Below, piece after piece: positions 25,911 through 39,600 of a stretch of 64,000 nt of DNA. The first letter of the stretch is position 1, and every line of letters begins with the position of its first letter. The stretch spans positions 62,001 through 126,000 of the forward strand of contig NC_135567.1 of the NCBI RefSeq assembly GCF_964340395.1, given 5' to 3'. This stretch comes from Glandiceps talaboti (lineage: Eukaryota; Hemichordata; Enteropneusta; Spengelidae). Position numbers and translations under genes: made by a program. The notes below the pieces were generated by a model. It was not told where the DNA came from. It was given only the letters and a program-made list of their open reading frames with translations, and ran no database searches.

Positions 25911-27104
25911 CAGCTAGTGATGAGTGCTTCTAAAACTGAGTTTGTAAACAGCTGTTTATTATTATCGACTGTGTATTTACACAGACTACAAGTATCCATT
26001 GGTGACAGAAAATTGAAGAGGACAACACCATTTTCATATGGTTCATCTAAATATCCATGACAAAATTAGATTTTGTGTACATGCTTGCGAACATTGTATG
26101 TTGCCCTCCAGTGAGTAGGGTTGGACTAATGTGTATGCTAATCATATGTGTAGGGTTGGACTAATGTGTATGCTAATGAACATATCAAATCTGGCTACAA
26201 AATAACATATTTGATTTGTTCACATTTTTTTTGGCTTGGAATGGCACTTCTGACTTGAAAATTGAGAACATGAACAAAAATGAACAAAAGGGAGGGTAAA
26301 TATGTGAAAAGAATTGTAATATTTGACTGGTCTGAGGCAGCAAAACATCCTACACACTTGTCAACAATTGCAAACACACACAAATAAAATTTAAGTTAAA
26401 AGCTACATATTTGATTGTGAGATAAAATAAAACCAAGCTTTGCTAAGACCATAATGTTGCTTTGCAAACACCAAAAACACATTTTATAAATAGACACTAT
26501 CCACATCAAGCGATGCTAAGCAGGGATTTTCACAATTTAAAGAGCCACTCTCCACAACTTTATTATTTACATCTCAACATTTTAAGCTATCCACAATTTT
26601 TTTAACCAAATAATTGCAGGAAAAACGTATTTGTAAACATCGTGACATCATTTTTTTGCTCTAAATAATGACAGCATTTTCTCTCTCAAAAAAAATGACA
26701 TCATTGATAAATTCATTGGGTTAAATATCAGTTGACCTGTTACTGTGTCAAAATCAATTTAAAAACAAGTCTTCATAGAAGTCATAGCCCCTCAAACAAA
26801 CATTGTAATGTTGTCTCTATGTAGTAATGTTTTGAGTTAATTGGTACTCATGATTGTTCACTACAAATATAGCTTCTATTGAGAAAAAAGTGATGTAACC
26901 AAAAGTAATGCATGTGTACATGATGTTTATCTGGTTCTGCATAATATCTATAGACATGATCCAAAAGACATTAGCCTCACACAATTGCTACAAAATATCT
27001 GCAATATGCAAGTAATACCTTAATTTTGATGGCCTATGAATAGTCTATGATTGAAGTTGTTTAGTATTAAATATAGTGATTGTTCACTACAATATGGCAT
27101 CCAT
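25911..27104. other. Unique AT-rich DNA, no gene recognised
   Basis: A 35-bp tandem pair lies at about 26120-26185 (GGGTTGGACTAATGTGTATG). Otherwise I see no exon, RNA gene or repeat I can name. Confidence 0.45.
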
Positions 27105-27625
27105 TCAGTAAAATTAGCGCCAATGGTGTTGTAGCACAACTGTACAGCGCTGTCGTTATCTGTGCAATATATGCGATCATTTGGCTGTTGCTATGGGCAT
27201 GGTCATACTCATACTGCTAGACATATTTGCATAGTCACTTGTCTACCTCAATCAATGATGACAACTTTATGATATACATCATTATATGGGTGTTGCTATG
27301 GGTAGGATCTTGTTGCTAGGCATATTTGCATACACTTTTTGAATGTTTTGTTCACTTGTCTAAGAATCCCTGTTATCTTTGTGAAATGCATTATTATTTT
27401 CCTGTTGCTATGTGCATGGTCATGGTTGCTAGAGATATTTGCATACATTTTTTGAATCGTTACTCACTGCCTACCAGATGTTAATATTTTAGTAAAATGA
27501 AATGGCATTTGGTTGTTGCTAAGGGTGTAGTCATGGTTACTAGGGTCAAAATGTTTTGAACAAAATCTGCAGAATAATACTTCAAGAAACTTCTCGGCAG
27601 ACAATTTTTTAACCAAAATTCCCAT
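27105..27625 (+). repeat. Interspersed repeat family X, copy 1, left part
   Basis: It begins GCCAATGGTGTTGTAGCACA and carries several ~110-bp internal units with TTGGCTGTTGCTATGGGC, ATGGTCATGGTTGCTAGG and ATTTGCATACATTTTTTGAA. The same family occurs at 50145-51345, 53290-54009 plus 59066-59260, and 59600-61010. The copy is interrupted at about 27625 and appears to resume at 29416. No coding capacity is seen. Confidence 0.75.
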
Positions 27626-27687
27626 TTTTACCACCCTTAAGGGTACGGGAAGTACTAAAAGGGGGATGTCTGTCTGTCATGTGTCCA

Positions 27688-27744
<57 letters not shown>

Positions 27745-29415
27745 CCATTTTCTTAAAAACGGCAGGCTCAATTATAATGAAATTTAGTACTTATAATGCT
27801 TGGTGTAATGGCTAGACCTGATTAGTTTTTTATGGAGATCTGTTCATGTTAATAAGGGAAATTTGCATAACAATGAAATCAACTAATTAAGCAATATCTT
27901 AAGACTGCATACTTCAAATTCAATATAAATTAGTACATATGTTAACCATAAGAAAACACATATGTCCTATCAAGTTTGTTAATGTTGTTGTTGTTAATGA
28001 ATAATTTGCATAATTAATGATTTTCGGTAATTAGGCTATATCTTAAGAATACATACTTCAATTTCAATACAATTCAGTACATACATTAACCATACCTAAT
28101 TGTGTACATCCTATAAAGTTAGTTGATGTATCTTACAGTGTTAATGAATAATTTGCATAATTAATGAGTATTGGTAATTAGGCTATATCTTAAGAATGCA
28201 TACTTGAATTTCAATACACTTTTAGTACATACGTTAAACATAACAGAGTGCATATCTCCTATAAAAGTTGTTGATTTCCTTACTGATTTAGTGACTAATT
28301 TGCATAATTAAAAATTTAGGGAACTAGGCTGTATCTTAAAAATGCAAGCTTCAAATTTTGTATAATATGGTACATATATCAACCTAAGAAAGCACACCTG
28401 TCCAAAAAAAGCCTGTTACCATAGTCTTTTTTAGTTTAATGAGTTATTGCATAATTAGTGATTCCCTTTCGGGAGGCATTCAGTTTGAATCTGGTTATAC
28501 ATAATTTGCATATCGCCAAAGCAACCATGCTTAATATCTTGAGAATGACACTTCTAACATCTCACCAAGTACATTTTGAGATAACCAGATTTAAACTGAA
28601 TGCCTCCCGTAAGGGAATCACTAATTTTGCAAATAACTCATTAAACTAAAAAAACTATGGTAACAGGCTTTGTTTTTTGGACAAGCGTGCTTTCTTAGGT
28701 TAATGTATGTAAGAGTGTATGATACTACTTAATGCAGTCTTAAGATATAGCCTAATTACCGAAAATCATTAATTATGCAAATTATTCATTAACACTGTAA
28801 GGTACATCAACTAACTTTATGAGACATACACAATTTGTTATGGTTAATGTATGTACTGAATTGTATTGAAATTGAAGTATGCAGTTGTAAGATATAGCCT
28901 AATTACCGAAAATCATTAATTATGCAAATTATTCATTAACATTGAAAGGTACACCAACAAACTTTACAGGACATATGCAATTGTTATGGTTAACATGTGT
29001 ACTAAATTATATTGGAATTGAAGTATGTATTCTTAAGATATAGCCTAACTACCAAAAATAATTAATTATGCAAATTATTCATTAACGCTCTGAGATACAT
29101 CAATGAATTTTATAGGACAAATGTATGTTGTTATGTTTAACGAATATACTAAATTATATTGAAATTGAAGTATACAGTCTTAAGTTAATTGTGTAATTAA
29201 TTGATTTCATTAATATGCAAATTTCTCTAATTAAACATTAACAGATCTGGCTCAAAACCTAATCAGGTCTAGCTATTACCCTATAGATTATATATCCCAA
29301 ATTTCATTACAATTGAGCCAGCCGATTTTTAGAAAATGATGACACAGACACACAGACAGACACACAGACAGACATTCCCCTTTTAATACCTCCCGTACCC
29401 TTACGGGAGGTAAAA
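27625..29415. mobile_element. Foldback (large palindromic) element, arms ~880 bp
   Basis: The left half, from TTTTTACC at 27625, is matched in reverse complement by the right half ending GGTAAAAA at 29415. The centre is near 28530. Matched words include GGGTACGGGA, CTAGACCTGATTAG, AATTTGCATAATTAATGA, GGCTATATCTTAAGAAT and TCCCTTTCGGGAGG against CCTCCCGTAAGGGA. Each arm contains three or four diverged ~130-bp direct units. A (GT)n tract (27692-27742) lies in the left arm, and CA/CAGA-rich DNA occupies the equivalent place on the right. No transposase is present. A related single arm lies at 62355-62985. Confidence 0.75.
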
Positions 29416-29910
29416 ATGTTTGCCCCAAATTCACATCATTACACCTAATTTGCATATAACTGATGAGATAATTATATGCTTAATATTTCATCATCTGTAC
29501 ATCCAAAATTCGTCCTCATTAAATTTCAGCCCTATCTGCTCAGTAGTTTTGGAATTAATTTTCGACCAAAAAGACACATTCATAGCCCTAATTTGCATAT
29601 TACTGATGGAATCATCACGTCGTGAACAAATCTTAACCTACATACACCTAGGAATTTTCCCCACCAAATTTCAGACCAATCTATCAAACAGTTTTTGAAT
29701 ATTTGCTAAAAACAAATCAACGTGCATATGTCCCACATAATATGTCACTTTCGTGTCAGGTTTGAAAGAAATTGGATATTGCATGTCTGAGAAATAATGT
29801 GTTACGGATGGATGGACAGATGGATGGATGGACACACACATGTACAGAAGAACAGATGGATAGACAGATGGAGCCCATTGTAATTATAAGCACCACCTTT
29901 GGAGGCTAAT
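29416..29910 (+). repeat. Family X copy 1, resumed, with a GATG-rich tail
   Basis: The segment after the foldback carries ACACCTAATTTGCATATAAC, AAATTTCAGCCCTATCTGCT and CAGTAGTTTTGGAATTA, in the order seen in the intact copy at 60480-60730. From about 29700 it changes to a different tail with GATGGATGGACAGATGG, similar to DNA at about 63000-63190. Confidence 0.65.
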
Positions 29911-30517
29911 AATTATAATATTCCTCTCTATTTACCCTTAGCTGAGGCAAGTTTCAACCAACAATCATTTCTTTCTCCATTTTTGTTGTGAGACTACAAG
30001 GGAAACCTGATATTACGATATTTGGAGACAGCTGTAATATTTGAAATGAGAAGTTATGGAGAGTGCTCCTCTCAACAAAAACATTATCAAGTTATACACG
30101 TTAATTATAGATATAACATTGTTGAAATCCACCATATTAAAATACATAACAAAAAAAAACAGCACATACTGCAAAGCATGCATGATGTGTAATGTACATG
30201 GTATGCCGTTGGTCATCCAATGTGAGTCAAAGGTCAACAGACATCCAATGTGTGCCAAAGGTCAAGGTCTATGACACTCTGTCACTTGTTTTCTGTTCTC
30301 AGTTGGAGGTGTTAAACCACAACAAACATACATGTAGGGTATAGCCACAGCTTCAGTATTGGAGTTGTTAAGCCACAACAAACAAACAAAGATGGGGGAG
30401 TGTGTCAATTCAGGCTTTGTTCAAATCAGCTTGATCTGGTGTGAGTCCTGTGCCCTGATTGGCTAGATACAGGTTGTTGTTGAGGTAAAAGTAAGAAACG
30501 GGTACATTCTGACTTAC
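29911..30517. other. Intron or 3' region next to the last recognised RRM exon
   Basis: Low-complexity AT-rich DNA. The minus frame of exon C remains open to 30410. Overlapping 72- and 81-codon frames at 30013-30274 on opposite strands show no recognisable domain. If the donor at 30512-30517 is used, this is the start of the next intron. Confidence 0.45.
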
Positions 30518-30625
30518 TTCTCCCATTTTATTCTTTGCAAATTCTATTCTTAAACCTCCCCTATCACTTGATAACATAACGTAACCCTGCAGTTGGTTCA
30601 GTGCCTGTGATGCAAATGCAATAGT
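30518..30625 (-). CDS. RRM protein exon C: C-terminal half of RRM
   Basis: This minus-strand exon is 108 nt (36 codons) in phase 0 at both ends. It follows a TTATTTGCAG acceptor and ends GGAGAA before GTAAGT. It encodes helix 2 (ASQALNQLQGYVML), then SSDRGGLRIEFAKNKMGE, the last beta strand. The run SSDRGG-IRIEFAKNKM is typical of the second RRM of MEC-8/RBPMS-like proteins. The frame stays open for 35 codons past the donor to a stop at 30410-30412. That leaves two readings: splicing at GTAAGT to a further exon (preferred, since the donor is perfect), or a terminal exon formed by intron retention. No AATAAA was seen on the minus strand just downstream, which favours splicing. The next exon was not recognised; it may lie in 20500-30400 or beyond the left edge. 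Confidence 0.9.
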
Positions 30626-30959
30626 CTGCAAATAAAAACATTAAAATCAGTCAAAACAAATCTTCTGTATGCAAATACCCTGGAAGGTATCTCCACAAAC
30701 CAAATATATTCACTTAAAAAGTTGAAATGGGCACAAGCTGACTTTATATGTTTTTGGTATGTAAAAATAATCTACTTAGTGATATACACTTTTAACCAAC
30801 ACGACGTCACTTGTAATTAACTTAACTAAAACCTGGTATTAGGATATAACTTATAAATGATCCAATGTAATTTATTAAAGTTTCAAAAAAATGTACAGGA
30901 ACTCCCTAATACAGAATCAACAGTTCTAACACTGCCAGAACACAAATTGTCTAGAAGGC
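30626..30959 (-). other. Intron between exons B and C, unique part before the arrays
   Basis: This is the last ~330 bp of the 18.7-kb intron before the acceptor of exon C, read on the minus strand. It is unique AT-rich DNA, and the pyrimidine-rich tract and CAG lie at 30626-30640. I see nothing else here. Confidence 0.6.
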
Positions 30960-33650
30960 ATACATCAACATAATACTAGAATGCAACACAAACTGTAATG
31001 TCATAGAATGCTAGAACATAAATTGTAATGACATAGAATGGCAGAACACAAACTGTAATGTCATAGAATGCCAGAACAGTCAAACTGTAATGTCATAGAA
31101 TGCCAGAACACAAACTGTAATGTCATAGAATGCCAGAACATAAATTGTAATGACATAGAATGCTAGAACACAAACTGTAATGTCATAGAATGCCAGAACA
31201 TAAACTGTAATGACATAGAATGCCAGAACATAAACTGTAATGACATAGAATGCCAGAACATAAACTGTAATGACATAGAATGCAACACAAATTGTCATAT
31301 CATAGAATGACAGAACATAAATTGTAATGTTATAGAATGCCAGAACAGTCAAACCGTAATGTCATAGAATGACAGAACATAAAATGTAATGACATAGAAT
31401 GCCAGAACACAAATTGTAATGTCATAGAATGCCAGAACACAAACTGTAATGTCATAGAATGCCAGAACAGTCAAACTGTAATGTCATAGAATGCCAGAAC
31501 ATAAATTGCAATGACATAGAATGCCAGAACACAAATTGTAATGTCATAGAATGCCAGAACACAAACTGTAATGTCATAGAATGCCAGAACAGTCAAACTG
31601 TAATATCATAGAATGACAGAACATAAATTGTAATGACATACAATGCCAGAACACAAATCGTAATGTCATAGAATGCCAGAACACAAACTGTAATGACATA
31701 AATGCCAGAACAGTCAAACTGTAATGTCATAGAATGACAGAACATAAATTGTAATGACATAGAATGCCAGAACACAAATTGTAATGTCATAGAATGCCAG
31801 AACACAAACTGTAATGTCATAGAATGCCAGAACAGTCAAACTGTAATGTCATAGAATGCCAGGACATAAATTGCAATGACTTAGAATGCCAGAACATAAA
31901 CTGTAATGACATAGAATGCCAGAACATAAATTGTAATGACATAGAATGCCAGAACATAAATTGCAATGACATAGAATGCAACACAAATTGTCATATCATA
32001 GAATGACAGAACATAAATTGTAATGACATAGAATGCCAGAACACAAATTGTAATGTTATAGAATGCCAGAACACAAACTGTAATGTCATAGAATGCCAGA
32101 ACAGTCAAACTGTAATGCCATAGAATGCCAGAACATAAATTGCAATGACATAGAATGCCAGAACATAAACTGTAATGACATAGAATGGCAGAACACAAAT
32201 TGTAATGACATAGAATGCAACACAAATTGTCATATCATAGAATGCTAGAACACAAACTGTAATGTCATAGAATGCCAGAACAGTCAAACTGTAATGTCAT
32301 AGAATGCCAGAACATAAATTGCAATGACATAGAATGCCAGAACATAAACTGTAATGACATAGAATGCCAGAACATAAATTGCAATGACATAGAATGCAAC
32401 ACAAATTGTCATATCATAGAATGACAGAACATAAATTGTAATGACATAGAATGCCAGAACACAAATTGTAATGTCATAGAATGCCAGAACAAATAATGAC
32501 ATAGAATGTAACACAAATTGTCATATCATAGAATGACAGAACATAAATTGTAATGACATACAATGCCAGAACACAAATTGTAATGTCATAGAATGCCAGA
32601 ACACAAACTGTAATGACATAAATGCCAGAACAGTCAAACTGTAATGTCATAGAATGACAGAACATAAATTGTAATGACATAGAATGCCAGAACACAAATT
32701 GTAATGTCATAGAATGCCAGAACACAAACTGTAATGTCATAGAATGCCAGAAGTCAAACTGTAATGTCATAGAATGCCAGAACATAAATTGCAATGACAT
32801 AGAATGCCAGAAAATAAACTGTAATGACATAGAATGCCAGAACATAAATTGCAATGACATAGAATGCAACACAAATTGTCATATCATAGAATGCTAGAAC
32901 ACAAACTGTAATGTCATAGAATGCCAGAACAGTCAAACTGTAATGTCATAGAATGCCAGAACATAAATTGTAATGACAAAGAATGCCGGAACATAAACTG
33001 TAATGACATAGAATGGCAGAACACAAATTGTAATGACATAGAATGCAACACAAATTGTCATATCATAGAATGCCAGAACACAAACTGTAATGTCATAGAA
33101 TGCCAGAACAGTCAAACTGTAATGTCATAGAATGCCAGAACATAAATTGCAATGTCATAGAATGCCAGAACATAAACTGTAATGACATAGAATGGCAGAA
33201 CACAAATTGTAATGACATAGAATGCAACACAAATTGTCATATCATAGAATGCCAGAACACAAACTGTAATGTCATAGAATGCCAGAACACAAACTGTAAT
33301 ATCATAGAATGCTAGAACACACTTTGTAATGACATAGAATGCTAGAACACAAACTGTAATGTCATAGAATGCCAGAACACAAACTGTAATGTCATAGAAT
33401 GCCAGAACATAAACTGTAATGACATAGAATGCTAGAACACAAACTGTAATGTCATAGAATGCCAGAACATAAATTGGAATGACATAGAATGCCAGAACAC
33501 AAACTGTAATGTCATAGAATGCCAGAACATAAATTGTAATGACATAGAATGACAGAACATGAATTTTACTGGAATAGAATGACAGAACACAAATTGTAAT
33601 GTCATAGAATGCCAGAACACATTTTGTAATAACATAGAATGAATGGATCG
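30960..33650. repeat. 30-bp minisatellite with 32- and 27-bp variant units, about 88 copies
   Basis: The main unit is AATGCCAGAACATAAATTG then TAATGACATAG. A 32-bp variant carries ACAGTCAAACTG, and a 27-bp variant is AATGCAACACAAATTGTC then ATATCATAG. The variants are placed regularly. Near 32100-33110 they form a higher-order unit of about 179-181 bp (32+30+30+30+27+30), and near 31466-31829 one of about 120 bp. Minus-strand frames of 60-181 codons are period artefacts. The array lies wholly inside the intron between exons B and C. Confidence 0.94.
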
Positions 33651-33689
33651 ATAACATTATACTAGCTAATTCAAATTTTGTAAATATTT

Positions 33690-36600
33690 TGCACTTGAGT
33701 TTGTGTTACAGTAACTAGTATGTATAATAATGGAGTGTCTATAAGTTTGTGTCACAGTAACTAGCATGTTGGAGTGTCTATAAGTTTGTGTTACAGTAAC
33801 TAGCATGTTGGAGTGTCTATAAGTTTGTGTCACAGTAACTAGCATGTTGGAGTGTCTATAAGTTTGTGTTACAGTAACTAGTATGTTGGAGTGTCTATAA
33901 GTTTGTGTTACAGTAACTAGCATGTTGGAGTGTCTATAAGTTTGTGTCACAGTAACTAGCATGTTGGAGTGTCTATAAGTTTGTGTTACAGTAACTAGTA
34001 TCTATAATAATGGAGTGTCTATAAGTTTGTGTCACAGTAACTAGTATCTATAATAATGGAGTGTCTATAAGTTTGTGTCACAGTAACTAGCATGTTGGAG
34101 TGTCTATAAGTTTGTGTTACAGTAACTAGTATCTATAATAATGGAGTGTCTATAAGTTTGTGTTACAGTAACTAGTATCTATAATAATGGAGTGTCTATA
34201 AGTTTGTGTCACAGTAACTAGCATGTTGGAGTGTCTATAAGTTTGTGTCACAGTAACTAGTATCTATAATAATGGAGTGTCTATAAGTTTGTGTCACAGT
34301 AACTAGTATCTATAATAATGGAGTGTCTATAAGTTTGTGTCACAGTAACTAGTATGTTGGAGTGTCTATAAGTTTGTGTCAGAAGTAACTAGTATCTATA
34401 ATAATGGAGTGTCTATAAGTTTGTGTCACAGTAACTAGCATGTTGGAGTGTCTATAAGTTTGTGTCAGAAGTAACTAGTATCTATAATAATGGAGTGTCT
34501 ATAAGTTTGTGTCACAGTAACTAGTATCTATAATAATGGAGTGTCTATAAGTTTGTGTCACAGTAACTAGCATGTTGGAGTGTCTATAAGTTTGTGTTAC
34601 AGTAACTAGTATCTATAATAATGGAGTGTCTATAAGTTTGTGTCACAGTAACTAGCATGTTGGAGTGTCTATAAGTTTGTGTTACAGTAACTAGTATCTA
34701 TAATAATGGAGTGTCTATAAGTTTGTGTCACAGTAACTAGCATGTTGGAGTGTCTATAAGTTTGTGTCACAGTAACTAGTATCTATAATAATGGAGTGTC
34801 TATAAGTTTGTGTTACAGTAACTAGTATCTATAATAATGGAGTGTCTATAAGTTTGTGTCACAGTAACTAGCATGTTGGAGTGTCTATAAGTTTGTGTTA
34901 CAGTAACTAGTATCTATAATAATGGAGTGTCTATAAGTTTGTGTCACAGTAACTAGTATCTATAATAATGGAGTGTCTATAAGTTTGTGTCACAGTAACT
35001 AGTATCTATAATAATGGAGTGTCTATAAGTTTGTGTTACAGTAACTAGTATCTATAATAATGGAGTGTCTATAAGTTTGTGTTACAGTAACTAGCATGTT
35101 GGAGTGTCTATAAGTTTGTGTCACAGTATCTAGTATCTATAATAATGGAGTGTCTATAAGTTTGTGTTACAGTAACTAGTATCTATAATAATGGAGTGTC
35201 TATAAGTTTGTGTCACAGTAACTAGTATCTATAATAATGGAGTGTCTATAAGTTTGTGTCACAGTAACTAGTATCTATAATAATGGAGTGTCTATAAGTT
35301 TGTGTCACAGTATCTAGTATCTATAATAATGGAGTGTCTATAAGTTTGTGTTACAGTAACTAGTATGTATAATAATGGAGTGTCTATAAGTTTGTGTCAC
35401 AGTAACTAGCATGTTGGAGTGTCTATAAGTTTGTGTTACAGTAACTAGTATCTATAATAATGGAGTGTCTATAAGTTTGTGTCACAGTAACTAGTATGTA
35501 TAATAATGGAGTGTCTATAAGTTTGTGTCACAGTAACTAGCATGTTGGTGTGTCTATAAGTTTGTGTCACAGTAACTAGTATCTATAATAATGGAGTGTC
35601 TATAAGTTTGTGTCACAGTAACTAGCATGTTGGAGTGTCTATAAGTTTGTGTCACAGTAACTAGTATCTATAATAATGGAGTGTCTATAAGTTTGTGTCA
35701 CAGTATCTAGCATGTTGGAGTGTCTATAAGTTTGTGTCACAGTAACTAGCATGTTGGAGTGTCTATAAGTTTGTGTTACAGTAACTAGCATGTTGGAGTG
35801 TCTATAAGTTTGTGTCACAGTAACTAGCATGTTGGAGTGTCTATAAGTTTGTGTCACAGTAACTAGTATCTATAATAATGGAGTGTCTATAAGTTTGTGT
35901 CACAGTAACTAGCATGTTGGAGTGTCTATAAGTTTGTGTCACAGTAACTAGTATCTATAATAATGGAGTGTCTATAAGTTTGTGTTACAGTAACTAGTAT
36001 CTATAATAATGGAGTGTCTATAAGTTTGTGTCACAGTAACTAGCATGTTGGAGTGTCTATAAGTTTGTGTTACAGTAACTAGTATCTATAATAATGGAGT
36101 GTCTATAAGTTTGTGTTACAGTAACTAGCATGTTGGAGTGTCTATAAGTTTGTGTCATAGTAACTAGCATGTTGGAGTGTCTATAAGTTTGTGTCACAGT
36201 AACTAGCATGTTGGAGTGTCTATAAGTTTGTGTTACAGTAACTAGCATGTTGGAGTGTCTATAAGTTTGTGTCACAGTAACTAGTATCTATAATAATGGA
36301 GTGTCTATAAGTTTGTGTCACAGTAACTAGCATGTTGGAGTGTCTATAAGTTTGTGTCACAGTAACTAGTATCTATAATAATGGAGTGTCTATAAGTTTG
36401 TGTCACAGTAACTAGCATGTTGGAGTGTCTATAAGTTTGTGTTACAGTAACTAGCATGTTGGAGTGTCTATAAGTTTGTGTTACAGTAACTAGTATGTTG
36501 GAGTGTCTATAAGTTTGTGTTACAGTAACTAGCATGTTGGAGTGTCTATAAGTTTGTGTTACAGTAACTAGTATGTTGGAGTGTCTATAAGTTTGTGTTA

Positions 36601-39600
36601 CAGTAACTAGTATGTTGGAGTGTCTATAAGTTTGTGTTACAGTAACTAGCATGTTGGAGTGTCTATAAGTTTGTGTTACAGTAACTAGCATGTTGGAGTG
36701 TCTATAAGTTTGTGTTACAGTAACTAGTATGTTGGAGTGTCTATAAGTTTGTGTTACAGTAACTAGTATGTTGGAGTGTCTATAAGTTTGTGTTACAGTA
36801 ACTAGCATGTTGGAGTGTCTATAAGTTTGTGTTACAGTAACTAGTATCTATAATAATGGAGTGTCTATAAGTTTGTGTTACAGTAACTAGCATGTTGGAG
36901 TGTCTATAAGTTTGTGTCACAGTAACTAGTATCTATAATAATGGAGTGTCTATAAGTTTGTGTTACAGTAACTAGTATGTTGGAGTGTCTATAAGTTTGT
37001 GTTACAGTAACTAGTATCTATAATAATGGAGTGTCTATAAGTTTGTGTTACAGTAACTAGCATGTTGGAGTGTCTATAAGTTTGTGTCACAGTAACTAGT
37101 ATCTATAATAATGGAGTGTCTATAAGTTTGTGTTACAGTAACTAGTATGTTGGAGTGTCTATAAGTTTGTGTTACAGTAACTAGTATGTTGGAGTGTCTA
37201 TAAGTTTGTGTTACAGTAACTAGCATGTTGGAGTGTCTATAAGTTTGTGTTACAGTAACTAGCATGTTGGAGTGTCTATAAGTTTGTGTTACAGTAACTA
37301 GTATGTTGGAGTGTCTATAAGTTTGTGTTACAGTAACTAGTATGTTGGAGTGTCTATAAGTTTGTGTTACAGTAACTAGTATGTTGGAGTGTCTATAAGT
37401 TTGTGTTACAGTAACTAGCATGTTGGAGTGTCTATAAGTTTGTGTTACAGTAACTAGTATGTTGGAGTGTCTATAAGTTTGTGTCACAGTAACTAGCATG
37501 TTGGAGTGTCTATAAGTTTGTGTTACAGTAACTAGCATGTTGGAGTGTCTATAAGTTTGTGTTACAGTAACTAGTATCTATAATAATGGAGTGTCTATAA
37601 GTTTGTGTTACAGTAACTAGTATCTATAATAATGGAGTGTCTATAAGTTTGTGTCACAGTAACTAGTATCTATAATAATGGAGTGTCTATAAGTTTGTGT
37701 TACAGTAACTAGCATGTTGGAGTGTCTATAAGTTTGTGTTACAGTAACTAGCATGTTGGAGTGTCTATAAGTTTGTGTCACAGTAACTAGCATGTTGGAG
37801 TGTCTATAAGTTTGTGTTACAGTAACTAGCATGTTGGAGTGTCTATAAGTTTGTGTTACAGTAACTAGCATGTTGGAGTGTCTATAAGTTTGTGTCACAG
37901 TAACTAGCATGTTGGAGTGTCTATAAGTTTGTGTCACAGTAACTAGTATCTATAATAATGGAGTGTCTATAAGTTTGTGTCACAGTAACTAGCATGTTGG
38001 AGTGTCTATAAGTTTGTGTCACAGTAACTAGTATCTATAATAATGGAGTGTCTATAAGTTTGTGTCACAGTAACTAGCATGTTGGAGTGTCTATAAGTTT
38101 GTGTTACAGTAACTAGCATGTTGGAGTGTCTATAAGTTTGTGTCACAGTAACTAGCATGTTGGAGTGTCTATAAGTTTGTGTTACAGTAACTAGTATCTA
38201 TAATAATGGAGTGTCTATAAGTTTGTGTCACAGTAACTAGCATGTTGGAGTGTCTATAAGTTTGTGTCACAGTATCTAGTATCTATAATAATGGAGTGTC
38301 TATAAGTTTGTGTCACAGTAACTAGTATCTATAATAATGGAGTGTCTATAAGTTTGTGTCACAGTAACTAGTATGTTGGAGTGTCTATAAGTTTGTGTCA
38401 CAGTAACTAGTATGTTGGAGTGTCTATAAGTTTGTGTTACAGTAACTAGTATCTATAATAATGGAGTGTCTATAAGTTTGTGTCACAGTAACTAGTATCT
38501 ATAATAATGGAGTGTCTATAAGTTTGTGTCACAGTAACTAGCATGTTGGAGTGTCTATAAGTCTGTGTCACAGTAACTAGTATGTTGGAGTGTCTATAAG
38601 TTTGTGTTACAGTAACTAGTATCTATAATAATGGAGTGTCTATAAGTTTGTGTCACAGTAACTAGTATCTATAATAATGGAGTGTCTATAAGTTTGTGTC
38701 ACAGTAACTAGCATGTTGGAGTGTCTATAAGTCTGTGTCACAGTAACTAGCATGTTGGAGTGTCTATAAGTTTGTGTTACAGTAACTAGCATGTTGGAGT
38801 GTCTATAAGTTTGTGTTACAGTAACTAGCATGTTGGAGTGTCTATAAGTTTGTGTCACAGTAACTAGCATGTTGGAGTGTCTATAAGTTTGTGTTACAGT
38901 AACTAGTATCTATAATAATGGAGTGTCTATAAGTTTGTGTCACAGTAACTAGTATCTATAATAATGGAGTGTCTATAAGTTTGTGTTACAGTAACTAGCA
39001 TGTTGGAGTGTCTATAAGTTTGTGTTACAGTAACTAGTATCTATAATAATGGAGTGTCTATAAGTTTGTGTCACAGTAACTAGTATCTATAATAATGGAG
39101 TGTCTATAAGTTTGTGTTACAGTAACTAGCATGTTGGAGTGTCTATAAGTTTGTGTTACAGTAACTAGCATGTTGGAGTGTCTATAAGTTTGTGTTACAG
39201 TAACTAGCATGTTGGAGTGTCTATAAGTTTGTGTCACAGTAACTAGCATGTTGGAGTGTCTATAAGTTTGTGTCACAGTAACTAGTATCTATAATAATAT
39301 AGTGTCTATAAGTTTGTGTCACAGTAACTAGCATGTTGGAGTGTCTATAAGTTTGTGTCACAGTAACTAGTATCTATAATAATGGAGTGTCTATAAGTTT
39401 GTGTCACAGTAACTAGCATGTTGGAGTGTCTATAAGTTTGTGTCACAGTAACTAGTATCTATAATAATGGAGTGTCTATAAGTTTGTGTCACAGTATCTA
39501 GCATGTTGGAGTGTCTATAAGTTTGTGTTACAGTAACTAGTATCTATAATAATGGAGTGTCTATAAGTTTGTGTCACAGTAACTAGCATGTTGGAGTGTC

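Noticed and set aside
28458-28649. 63-codon plus frame at the centre of the foldback element
   Set aside because: It spans the palindrome centre, so its two ends are reverse complements. No domain is seen.
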